A DNA stretch of 35,223 nucleotides from a virus. Where the stretch lies: IMG/VR virus record IMGVR_UViG_3300031958_000003, positions 1 through 35,223 of that record; one strand, written 5' to 3'. Both the position numbers and the translations under genes were made by a program. Every line of letters starts with the position of its first letter. Positions within the stretch are counted from its first letter, which is position 1. Below the pieces are notes generated by a model. The model did no database searches. It was not told the origin of the DNA and worked only from the letters and a program-made list of their open reading frames with translations. Below, one piece after another: positions 1 to 6,663 of this stretch.

Positions 1-1
1 T

Positions 2-799
2 GAGGATGTTGTGGCGCGCGAGTACAGCGCGCGCACCGAGCGCGCAGTGCAGCGTGTTAATCGCATCTTGCGCCACCCGGCGCACGAATGGGCACTCGGC
101 AACATCGACCGCGCCGTAGTTGCTCCAGGGAGCCGCGTGCGCGTGTCAGATGATGGCGGCACGCTGCTGGGCGCACAGGGCTTGCTGGAGGTCAAAACCG
201 CCAGCGCTTACAAGGCCGGAGAGTGGGGCCGCGACGGCGATGAAGACGCCGTGCCTGTGCACCATCAGGCGCAGGTGATGTGGTACATGGGCATCACCGG
301 GCAGCCATGGGCCGATGTTGCTGCCCTCATCGGCGGTCAGCGCATGATCGTCCGTCGCATCGAGCGCGATGACGAGATCATCACGGCAATGCTGGAACGC
401 GCGCATGAGTTTTGGCACAAGCACGTGCTGACGCGCCAGCCGCCGGAGCCTACCACAGCCAAGGATGTCGAGCGCCTGTTCCCCGCAGACAATGGCGAAG
501 CGGTCGAAGCCGACGAATCACTGCTCGCGGCATACAACGCCGCGCGCGAGGCAAAGGCGCGCATTGCGCAAGCCGAGGCTGACTACGAGGCCGCGACAGA
601 GCGCATCAAGCTGGCATTGGGCGAGCGATCAATCCTGGCGCTCAACGGCCAGCCGCTGGTGACGTGGAAGGCCGCAAGGCCGACCCGCCGTACCGATTGG
701 AAGGCGGTAGCGGAAGCGGTGCATGCGCCCGCTGACGTGATTGCCGCATACACAACCGAAACCCCCGGCAGCCGCCGGTTTTTGCTCAAGGAGATTTGA
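2..799 (+). CDS. YqaJ-type viral recombinase / alkaline exonuclease, 5'-truncated by the window edge
   Basis: The reading frame is open from base 2 and enters from outside the window, so the N-terminus is missing; a GTG at 11 is in frame but is unlikely to be the true start. The visible part has the core of the PD-(D/E)XK YqaJ fold: an ALGNIDRAVV strand carrying the acidic residue, then LLEVKTA with the E-x-K catalytic pair, then HHQAQVMWYMGITG, the usual Q-containing helix. The C-terminal third is a charged coiled coil. The family degrades one strand of dsDNA ends to make the ssDNA on which RecT acts. The next gene, recT, follows by one base, so the two form an exonuclease-annealase pair. 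The family call is firm; the exact start cannot be seen. Confidence 0.85.
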   Translation, partial: EDVVAREYSARTERAVQRVNRILRHPAHEWALGNIDRAVVAPGSRVRVSDDGGTLLGAQGLLEVKTASAYKAGEWGRDGDEDAVPVHHQAQVMWYMGITGQPWADVAALIGGQRMIVRRIERDDEIITAMLERAHEFWHKHVLTRQPPEPTTAKDVERLFPADNGEAVEADESLLAAYNAAREAKARIAQAEADYEAATERIKLALGERSILALNGQPLVTWKAARPTRRTDWKAVAEAVHAPADVIAAYTTETPGSRRFLLKEI

Positions 800-800
800 C

Positions 801-1727
801 ATGGCAACCACCCTCAAAGCAGCAGTCACTGGCCAAGCGCCAGCCACTCGTAAACCCGCCAACGACATCGCCGTTTTGCTCTCCGATCCGAAGATCAAGG
901 CGCAGATGCAGATGGCGCTGCCAAAGCACGTCACCGCAGATCGCCTGGCCCGTGTCGCACTGACAGAAGTGCGGAAGAACCCGGCGCTAGCGCGCTGCGA
1001 CCAGACCAGCTTTCTCGGCGCACTCATGACGTGCGCCCAGCTTGGGCTTGAGCCTGGCGGCCCGCTTGGGCATGCCTACCTGGTCCCGTTTGAAAACCGC
1101 AAGGCCAACCGTACTGAGGTGCAGTTCATCGTCGGCTACCGAGGGATGATCGACCTGGCGCGCCGATCAGGCCAGATCGTCAGCATCGAAGCACGCCCGG
1201 TGTACGATGGAGACACCTTCGAAGTGTCGTTCGGTCTCGAGAGCAACCTTCGGCACGTCCCCGACTTCGACAACCCGAACCGGGTTCAGCCGGACAAGCT
1301 GCGGTTCGTCTATGCCGTCGCCAAGCTCAAGGATGGCGGCGTGCAGTTCGACGTGATGAGCCGCCGCGAGGTCGAGGCCGTGCGCGCGCAATCGCGCGCT
1401 GGCACAAGCGGCCCGTGGGTGACGCATTTCGAGGCGATGGCGCTCAAGACCGTGCTGCGCAGGCTGTTCAAGTGGCTGCCTATCAGCGTGGAACTGGCGG
1501 CCGCCATCGAAGCGGATGAGCGCGCTGAGATCGGGTTGCCGCAGGACAACGTGCTGGCTCCAATAACCGTGGATGCTGAGACTGTGGAAATCTTGGCACA
1601 ACCGCCGCAGCCGCAGGCCGAGCAAGAGCAGCCCAAGCAACCCGCAGAGCCAACTGCGCAAGGCACTCCCGCTGCACAGCATGACGATTGGATAGAGGAG
1701 TACGAAGCCGAGGAGGGCGACCAATGA
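801..1727 (+). CDS. recT: RecT single-strand annealing protein
   Basis: This 308-aa protein starts at ATG 801 behind AAGGAG, rather than at the upstream in-frame ATG 741, which lies inside the exonuclease gene. It carries the RecT core: RVALTEVRKNPALARC, then SFLGALMTCAQLGLEPG, then HAYLVPFENRK, then FIVGYRGMIDLARRSG, and a C-terminal HFEAMALKTVLRRLFKWLP helix. RecT coats ssDNA and anneals complementary strands during phage recombination and replication. The last ~55 residues form a Pro/Gln-rich linker ending in a strongly acidic tail (DDWIEEYEAEEGDQ), a plausible protein-docking peptide. The stop overlaps the next gene's start (ATGA), so the two are translationally coupled. Confidence 0.95.
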   Translation: MATTLKAAVTGQAPATRKPANDIAVLLSDPKIKAQMQMALPKHVTADRLARVALTEVRKNPALARCDQTSFLGALMTCAQLGLEPGGPLGHAYLVPFENRKANRTEVQFIVGYRGMIDLARRSGQIVSIEARPVYDGDTFEVSFGLESNLRHVPDFDNPNRVQPDKLRFVYAVAKLKDGGVQFDVMSRREVEAVRAQSRAGTSGPWVTHFEAMALKTVLRRLFKWLPISVELAAAIEADERAEIGLPQDNVLAPITVDAETVEILAQPPQPQAEQEQPKQPAEPTAQGTPAAQHDDWIEEYEAEEGDQ

Positions 1728-2383
1728 GGACCTACAGCATCACCATCACCGGCAAAACCCCGCTGCTGATGCACTACGACAACATCGAGTGGGCCGACTT
1801 CATGGACCGGTGGAAGGCCGACCCGGCGAACAAGAAGGTCAGCAAAGCCGGGGATGATCGCTCACCAGCTTGGCGCTGGCTTGGCAGCGTGTACCACGAC
1901 GGCACGCGGATCGTGATGCCGCAGGAAAACCTCATGCGCTCGATCATGGAGGGCGGAGCGATGGTGCCCGTGCCTGGCGCAAAGATGGGCAAGACCTTCA
2001 AGGCCCAGACGCAAAGCGGCATGATGAGCGTCGAACCGTATTGGCCGCTTACCATCGATGGCCGCGAGATCGCCTGGGCCGACATTGAGCGACTCAAGGA
2101 CGAGCAGGACTTCGAGGCGCACAAGGGAGCCGTGCGCGCGCTTGGGTTTGACCTGCTGGTCAAGCGCGCAAAGATCGGCTCGTCAAAGCACATTCGCGTG
2201 AGACCCGAGTTCCCCGCCGGTTGGCAACTGCACGGGCATATTGCCGTGTGGGACGAGCAGATCACGAAGGACGCGCTTCAGACGATCCTCAACTTTGCCG
2301 GGCAGTACAAGGGGCTTGGCGACTGGCGGCCCGGTGGGCGGACGCCGGGGCCTTTTGGGACGTATGAGGCTAGGGTCGATTGA
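1724..2383 (+). CDS. Phage protein with RAMP/Cas7-like features, coupled to recT
   Basis: This 219-aa protein starts at ATG 1724, which overlaps the recT stop. I do not recognise a characterised family. It begins with a beta strand (YSITITGKTPLLMH), has IVMPQENLMRSIM at about 63-75, and ends with an amphipathic helix followed by a glycine-rich stretch (GLGDWRPGGRTPGPFGTY, about 198-214) and a final strand. That layout, an early strand, a P-x-x-N-x-x-R-S helix and a terminal G-rich loop, is what RAMP-fold proteins (Cas5/Cas6/Cas7) show. The ENLMRSIM segment parallels ENALRSVM in the Csf2 of this same window. The RAMP link is my inference. Position argues for a role in recombination or nucleic acid binding. 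Confidence 0.6.
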   Translation: MRTYSITITGKTPLLMHYDNIEWADFMDRWKADPANKKVSKAGDDRSPAWRWLGSVYHDGTRIVMPQENLMRSIMEGGAMVPVPGAKMGKTFKAQTQSGMMSVEPYWPLTIDGREIAWADIERLKDEQDFEAHKGAVRALGFDLLVKRAKIGSSKHIRVRPEFPAGWQLHGHIAVWDEQITKDALQTILNFAGQYKGLGDWRPGGRTPGPFGTYEARVD

Positions 2384-2404
2384 GTAGGTGTTGAGGTGAG
2401 GCCG

Positions 2405-2479
2405 GGCCAGGCTGGGCATGGCGAGGCGCGGCGCGTCCTGGCCAGGCTTGGCATGGCGAGGCGCGGCAGGGCATGGCAA
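2405..2479. repeat. GGCNN pentamer array 1 (15 units)
   Basis: Fifteen consecutive 5-bp units, all beginning GGC except one (GTCCT at 2435). The array contains a 28-bp direct repeat (2405-2432 and 2440-2467) with a single mismatch, offset by seven units (35 bp). It begins 21 bp after the stop of the preceding gene. Because the period is five, long low-complexity open frames appear here on both strands; they are artefacts. Confidence 0.85.
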
Positions 2480-2492
2480 GGGCTGTTTCCAG

Positions 2493-2512
2493 CGGACAGC
2501 GTAGGCTGTCCG
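2493..2512. other. Perfect hairpin between the two pentamer arrays
   Basis: CGGACAGC (2493-2500) and GCTGTCCG (2505-2512) are exact reverse complements around a 4-base loop. The hairpin sits almost centrally in the 54 bp separating the two GGCNN arrays. No T-run follows, so it does not look like an intrinsic terminator. It could be a protein-binding palindrome or an RNA processing structure in the operon transcript. Confidence 0.7.
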
Positions 2513-2533
2513 GTGCGAATAGCATCGGGGCCG

Positions 2534-2608
2534 GGCGTGGCGTGGCAGGGCCGGGCCGGGCAGGGCCTGGTCGGGCGCGGCAGGGCAGGGCCCGGCGTGG
2601 CAAGGCAA
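2534..2608. repeat. GGCNN pentamer array 2 (15 units)
   Basis: Fifteen consecutive 5-bp units, fourteen starting GGC and one GGT (2569). The array has exactly the length of array 1 but a different unit order. Every unit puts GG at the same phase, so the + strand is strongly G-rich and the - strand C-rich. Confidence 0.85.
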
Positions 2609-2614
2609 GGGCCC

Positions 2615-2654
2615 TTTTGGGCATTTTTGGGCAATTCTGGCGATTTTTGGAGAA
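2615..2654. repeat. Four 10-bp T-tract units upstream of a start codon
   Basis: The units TTTTGGGCAT, TTTTGGGCAA, TTCTGGCGAT and TTTTGGAGAA follow without gaps. T-runs spaced one helical turn apart are the classic pattern of intrinsically curved DNA. The array ends next to the AAGGAG ribosome site (2655-2660) of the gene starting at 2667. Whether it is a promoter element, a curvature element or simple drift cannot be told from sequence. Confidence 0.65.
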
Positions 2655-2666
2655 AAGGAGCGCAAA

Positions 2667-3146
2667 ATGGCACAAAAACACTACTCATGGCAGGACGGCC
2701 TGCCGACTGGGCCGGATGTGACGCTGATTCGCAAGCGCTGGCCTGATCTGAAAGTTGGGCAGCGCATTGAGTATCAGGAAATCGCAGAGCTGCTCGGGAT
2801 CGAGATCGGAACATCTCGCTGGCAGACGGTGACCGACGCATGGCGCAAGCGTGAGCTCGATGGCGGGCGCGTCATCAAGTGCATCCCAGGCAAGGCGTTC
2901 GTCGTTGCTACTGCCGAGCAGATCATCGACGACACCTACTCAACGCTCAAGCACATCTCGCGCGCCGCGCGGCGTCAGCGCATTCACCTTTCAACGGTCA
3001 AGGTGGCGGATGCGCAAACAAAGGCGGTTGTTGATCATCAGGCCCGCTTGATGCACGCGGTCGAGCAAGACGCCAAGGCCAAGCGACAATTGGCGCTGCC
3101 ATCAACGGCGGTTCAGTCGATGCCGAAGATCAACCGGGTGGTGTGA
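2667..3146 (+). CDS. Hypothetical phage protein, possible nucleic-acid-binding adaptor
   Basis: This 159-aa protein starts at ATG 2667 behind a strong AAGGAG. I do not recognise the family. The middle (IEYQEIAELLGIEIGTSRWQ followed by TDAWRKREL) reads like a winged-helix or HTH-type segment, and the C-terminal half is helical, basic and alanine-rich. No signal peptide or membrane segment is present. It lies between the repeat spacer and csf1, ending 3 bp before the csf1 start. It is therefore either the last recombination-module gene or an accessory of the Cas block. Confidence 0.7.
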   Translation: MAQKHYSWQDGLPTGPDVTLIRKRWPDLKVGQRIEYQEIAELLGIEIGTSRWQTVTDAWRKRELDGGRVIKCIPGKAFVVATAEQIIDDTYSTLKHISRAARRQRIHLSTVKVADAQTKAVVDHQARLMHAVEQDAKAKRQLALPSTAVQSMPKINRVV

Positions 3147-3149
3147 TCC

Positions 3150-3962
3150 GTGAGCATTTTGTCCCACACATCGCTCATACACGCAGCGGACGGCCACCCG
3201 GCCCACGGTCTTGAGCGGGAGCCGTCAACCGGTGGCGTGTGTGCCACCTGTGGCGCATCAATCGACGCGGGGGTGCCGATCTCCGCCATTGAGACGCCAA
3301 CCACGTCCAGTCATGCCGATCTTTTTCGCTTCGGCGGGCGGTACGTTTGCGACGCATGCGCATGGCTGTTTGGCGCGGGCAAAGGTAGGCCGGGCAACTT
3401 CGCCGCCACCCCGCAGCGCCTGGAGTACACCGTCATCAGTCTAGAGTCAGTCGTGGAGGACAAACGACCGTGGCTGACCGTGCTTCGCGAGCTGGCCGAG
3501 ATGCCAGCAGACACGCCCGTCACAGGCGTCATGACCACCGATGTCAAGCCTCGCTTGTGGCACCGCTGTCGTCTCGCGACGATAGGACGCTTTGGTCTGT
3601 ACGTGCACGCGCCCGAGTACGACGTGAGCGAGTGGTGCGATTTCGACCTGCGGGCATGCCTGGCCGTGATCGATCTGATGCTCGCGCCCCTGCGCGCGGG
3701 CTTTGCTAAGTCCAGCGTGTACCACGGCCTGCTGCGCGACTACGCGCGCGCCAGCCGCGATCTGCCGCAGGCCATGTCATGGGACGCGGCGCTGGCCCCT
3801 CACCGCCAGCAGCCGCACTTTTTGCCCGCGCTGATCGCCGCGGGTGTCATTAAAGGAGAGAAGACCGATGGCAAATCCACTGCAAGACCTATTGTCCACG
3901 CTCAGCCCGCCGCAGCAGGCGGCGATCCGGCTGATCAAGCTAAGCCTCGACTGTTTCAATAG
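3150..3962 (+). CDS. csf1: Csf1-like large subunit of a type IV-B CRISPR-Cas complex (zinc finger protein)
   Basis: This 270-aa frame starts at GTG 3150, 3 bp after the preceding stop. The N-terminal part has a four-cysteine zinc finger: C31-x2-C34 and C67-x2-C70, with the second pair in RYVCDACAWLF. This is the hallmark of Csf1, the Cas8-like subunit of type IV complexes. The remainder is mixed alpha/beta with no nuclease motif. Assignment rests on this finger plus position directly ahead of cas11-csf2-csf3-cysH, since sequence similarity in the family is weak. Residues 240-270 overlap the start of cas11 in another frame and look like alternate-frame sequence (Ala/Pro/Lys-rich), so the functional core may end near residue 235. 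Confidence 0.75.
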   Translation: MSILSHTSLIHAADGHPAHGLEREPSTGGVCATCGASIDAGVPISAIETPTTSSHADLFRFGGRYVCDACAWLFGAGKGRPGNFAATPQRLEYTVISLESVVEDKRPWLTVLRELAEMPADTPVTGVMTTDVKPRLWHRCRLATIGRFGLYVHAPEYDVSEWCDFDLRACLAVIDLMLAPLRAGFAKSSVYHGLLRDYARASRDLPQAMSWDAALAPHRQQPHFLPALIAAGVIKGEKTDGKSTARPIVHAQPAAAGGDPADQAKPRLFQ

Positions 3963-4320
3963 CGCCGAAGGCACCGGCCTTTTCGCCGGTGTCGAGCGCT
4001 ACAACGTCTTGGCCGGGCGCATCGAAATCTGTGCTGTGCAGGCGGACAGCCTGCCGCGATTCTGGGCGCTGCTGCTGCGCCGCATGCAGTGGCCTGTCCC
4101 GCCGAAGGGGGCGGATGCGGCCATCCTGGAGGCCATCAGTGCGCCCGACGCGCACGAGGTGCTGCGCGTGCTGGCGACCGAGACCGCCAGCGTCATCACC
4201 CTGGCGCGCATGGCGCACGACCAGGACAAGACCGCGCGGCGCGCACTGCGACAAGCCGTCAATCCAGAGACGGACGAAATCGCCGAATTCGGCGACAAAT
4301 CCTTGGAGGGCATCCTATGA
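3868..4320 (+). CDS. cas11: Cas11-like small subunit (type IV-B)
   Basis: The protein is 150 aa from ATG 3868, which has AAAGGAG about 10 bases upstream; an in-frame GTG at 3844 is less well placed. It is almost entirely helical, beginning MANPLQDLLSTLSPPQQAAI, and has no catalytic motif. That fits the small all-helical Cas11 subunits that form the belly filament beside Cas7 in class 1 complexes. The gene overlaps csf1 by 95 bp and its stop overlaps the csf2 ATG (ATGA). The call depends mainly on size, helical content and position between csf1 and csf2; the sequence alone would not identify it. Confidence 0.65.
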   Translation: MANPLQDLLSTLSPPQQAAIRLIKLSLDCFNSAEGTGLFAGVERYNVLAGRIEICAVQADSLPRFWALLLRRMQWPVPPKGADAAILEAISAPDAHEVLRVLATETASVITLARMAHDQDKTARRALRQAVNPETDEIAEFGDKSLEGIL

Positions 4321-5156
4321 AGTACCAAATCCTGCTGCAAGCCGTCACGCCCATCAGCCACGGCGACACCGTGACCGGCGTGGACAACCAGACCAACACC
4401 CGCATCTTCATGCGCCAGGGCATGCTGATCGACGGCAAGCCTGCGCGCGTGCCGTCCGTCTCCGAGAACGCCCTGCGCAGCGTCATGTTTCGCTACCCGC
4501 TGCACGACCACCTGCTGCGAGCTTTGGAGATCGAGCGCGGGCAGCTGCCGCAGTCGGTCGTCAACTTGCTCTTCTCCGGCGGCAGCATGGCAAGTGGCGC
4601 TAAAGCCCCGACCAACGAGATCGAGCTTGGACACAAGGTCAAGCAGCTCTATCCGTCCATCGACCTGCTGGGCGGCGCTGTCGACGCCTTTATCCTGCCG
4701 CGCTCTCGCATGCGCCTGGCGGCGTGGCTGGTGGCGCGCGAATACCTGCCTGCGCTGCGTTTGGTGGCCCCGGAGCTTGCCGACGAGGCCGCCGGTGTGT
4801 CGGCCTACGACATGCTCACGGAGGAGACACGCACGCGCGGCGCCGGCAGCGAGTCAAGCGGCAACCAAATGCTCTACACCTACGAGACGCTCGCTGCCGG
4901 CGCCAAGCTGCTGCTGGAGGTGAGCCTGGACCCACACACGCCGACCGCTACAGCGGCTGCTGTTGCCCATGCGCTGGCCTGCTGGGATGGCTATATCGGC
5001 GGGCAAGGGCGGCAAGGGCGCGGGCGCATGGAGGTTGTGCGCGCCTCTCTTGGTGGCGCAGACGCCTATCTCGCGCATCTCGAGACGCACCGTGACGCAA
5101 TGCGCGACGGGCTGGTGACGGGCAAGCTGGGCACGGAGCGGGTGCTATGCCAGTAG
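4317..5156 (+). CDS. csf2: Csf2, Cas7-family backbone of a type IV-B complex
   Basis: This 279-aa protein starts at ATG 4317 behind GGAGG. It has the RAMP/Cas7 layout: an N-terminal strand (KYQILLQAVTPISHGD), a VPSVSENALRSVMFR helix (about 45-59), a middle insertion with a Gly/Ser-rich stretch (TRGAGSESSGNQML, 173-186) that could be the thumb, and a C-terminal glycine-rich loop (YIGGQGRQGRGR, 226-237). Cas7 proteins polymerise along RNA and form the complex backbone; RNA contacts usually involve the thumb and G-rich regions. The gene overlaps cas11 by 4 bp and csf3 by 10 bp. This is the most secure member of the block. Confidence 0.85.
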   Translation: MKYQILLQAVTPISHGDTVTGVDNQTNTRIFMRQGMLIDGKPARVPSVSENALRSVMFRYPLHDHLLRALEIERGQLPQSVVNLLFSGGSMASGAKAPTNEIELGHKVKQLYPSIDLLGGAVDAFILPRSRMRLAAWLVAREYLPALRLVAPELADEAAGVSAYDMLTEETRTRGAGSESSGNQMLYTYETLAAGAKLLLEVSLDPHTPTATAAAVAHALACWDGYIGGQGRQGRGRMEVVRASLGGADAYLAHLETHRDAMRDGLVTGKLGTERVLCQ

Positions 5157-5884
5157 ATTGGACGCGCATCGGCCCGCTGCCGCAGGTATCGCCGTGGCGG
5201 CACGGGCAGCGAACGCTCACCTGGGAGCAGCGCCGCGACCAATACGCGGCCCTGCCCAAGACCGGGCTGACGATCATCGCAGAGCTCGCGACGCCGGTGA
5301 TCCACGCCGAGCGTGACCGGACGCACCTGGACGGCATCCTGTCGAGCGCGGCCATCACCGACCACCCCGCACCGAGCAAGTGGGACAAGGTGGCCATCGT
5401 CCCGCTGCCGATCGACCTGCTGTGGGTCAGCCCACGCGGCCTGCCGCTATGGGCCTGCACGCCGCTGATGGTGTCAGACGATGCTGTGACCAGCCACGAG
5501 TACTGGCACAAACGCTACCCGACCGACCGGGCCGACTTCGGCGTCAAGCTGAGAGCCAACACATCGTCAGGCCGTTGGCGCGAGTACAGGATGCCGGTGG
5601 CGGCACAGTCTGCATCACGACTTGTGGCAGTCGCCATCGGACACGCGGCAGAGGTGCAGCGCCTGCTCGATGGCATCACGCACATCGGCAAAAAGGGCAG
5701 CATGGGCTATGGCCGCGTACTGCGCTGGTCGGTAGTCGAGACGGCAGGCGTGACGCCCGATGACATCCTGTCACGCCGCCCGGTGCCGGTCGCATCCCGG
5801 CTACGACAGGGCGACCCAGTGCCTGCGCGCGGCTGGACGCCGCCCTACTGGTACGCACCGCACTGGGAGGACTGCGTAGGATGA
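5147..5884 (+). CDS. csf3: Csf3, Cas5-family subunit of a type IV-B complex
   Basis: This 245-aa protein begins at ATG 5147, inside the end of csf2. It has an LTIIAELATPVIH strand (41-53), the H-L-D-G-I-L motif (60-65) typical of Csf3, an SGRWREYRMP segment (141-150), and a C-terminal RAMP glycine-rich loop (IGKKGSMGYGRV, 180-191). Cas5-type subunits cap the 5' end of the guide RNA. The last ~50 residues are Pro/Arg/Trp-rich and follow the RAMP domain. The stop overlaps cysH (ATGA), so expression is coupled. No Cas6 gene is present in the window to process a guide. Confidence 0.85.
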   Translation: MPVDWTRIGPLPQVSPWRHGQRTLTWEQRRDQYAALPKTGLTIIAELATPVIHAERDRTHLDGILSSAAITDHPAPSKWDKVAIVPLPIDLLWVSPRGLPLWACTPLMVSDDAVTSHEYWHKRYPTDRADFGVKLRANTSSGRWREYRMPVAAQSASRLVAVAIGHAAEVQRLLDGITHIGKKGSMGYGRVLRWSVVETAGVTPDDILSRRPVPVASRLRQGDPVPARGWTPPYWYAPHWEDCVG

Positions 5885-6645
5885 CGCCGATGCAGCGCGC
5901 GACCTATCTTGCCCACTGGCGCACCAATGCCATGCAGCGGCGCGTGTCTGAGGCGCGCGCTGTCCTTGAGCGCGCATCCGCCCTTGGGCGCGTGTCGGTC
6001 AGCATGTCGTGGGGCAAGGACAGCGTGGTGGTGGGGCATCTTGCGCTGCAGTGCCTGCCGCCGCCCGTTGCCATGCTGCACATCGCCAGCAGCTACCGGC
6101 TGCCAGGCTTTGAGCGCGTGCAAGCGTACTTTGCTGCACGTGCAAACCTGCACATCATCGAGCCGCGAAGGACCCTGCAAGAGACCATCGAGTGGCTGCG
6201 AGAGGTGGGGCTGCCGCACGAGCGCACGGCGGCACAGCAGCGGGCGGTTGTCAAAGCGATCAAAAAAGACGTTGGCACCGCATGGTGTATCGACCACGGC
6301 TTTGGGGTGCAGGTGATGGGCATCCGGGCGGATGAGAGCAAAGCGCGCCGGGCATTTTTGCGCGCAAAGGGCGCGATCTACGACGCGCACGGTATCAAGT
6401 TTGCCTGCCCGCTTGCCTGGTGGACTGCAAAGGACGTGTGGGCGTATATCGTCGCCCACGACCTGCCGTATCACCCGCTCTACGACTGCGAGACGCACGG
6501 GCATACGCGCGAGACGCTGCGCAATACGGGGTGGCTATCCACAGACGGGGCGGAGCGCGGCCGGATCGTGTGGCTGCGTGAGCACTACCCTGAGCAGTAC
6601 GCGGTGCTGGCGCGTCAATTTGAGCAGGTGAGGGCATATACTTAG
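5881..6645 (+). CDS. cysH: CysH-like PP-loop ATPase associated with type IV-B CRISPR-Cas
   Basis: This 254-aa protein belongs to the PAPS reductase/adenine nucleotide alpha hydrolase family. The ATP-pyrophosphatase loop is SMSWGKDS (41-48), and a second motif, GIRADESKARR (147-157), matches the family. It lacks the C-terminal E-C-G-(I/L)-H segment with the catalytic cysteine of true APS/PAPS reductases, so sulfonucleotide reduction is unlikely. Chemistry through an adenylated or pyrophosphate intermediate (as in DndC or ATP sulfurylase-like proteins) is more plausible. A cysH-like gene next to csf genes is the recognised signature of subtype IV-B. It overlaps csf3 by 4 bp and closes the block. 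Its target is unknown. Confidence 0.88.
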   Translation: MTPMQRATYLAHWRTNAMQRRVSEARAVLERASALGRVSVSMSWGKDSVVVGHLALQCLPPPVAMLHIASSYRLPGFERVQAYFAARANLHIIEPRRTLQETIEWLREVGLPHERTAAQQRAVVKAIKKDVGTAWCIDHGFGVQVMGIRADESKARRAFLRAKGAIYDAHGIKFACPLAWWTAKDVWAYIVAHDLPYHPLYDCETHGHTRETLRNTGWLSTDGAERGRIVWLREHYPEQYAVLARQFEQVRAYT

Positions 6646-6663
6646 GCGATAAAGCGCTAGAGT

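Noticed and set aside
2405-2467. 28-bp direct repeat that could suggest a mini CRISPR array
   Set aside because: The two copies are just seven pentamer units apart (35 bp), the intervening 7 bp continue the same pentamer periodicity, and no spacers of 25-40 bp exist. It is a simple sequence repeat.
2183-2841. Long open frames on both strands across the repeat spacer
   Set aside because: They come from the 5-bp periodicity, have low-complexity composition (Pro/Ala/His or Gly/Arg), and run into real genes in another frame.
3150-5884. Type I or III CRISPR-Cas, or type IV-A/IV-C
   Set aside because: There is no Cas3, Cas10 or HD domain, no DinG helicase (IV-A), no Cas10-like large subunit (IV-C), and no Cas6; the cysH neighbour points to IV-B.
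5881-6645. Assimilatory PAPS reductase for sulfur metabolism
   Set aside because: The C-terminal catalytic cysteine motif is missing and the gene is locked into a csf operon, so a metabolic role is unlikely.
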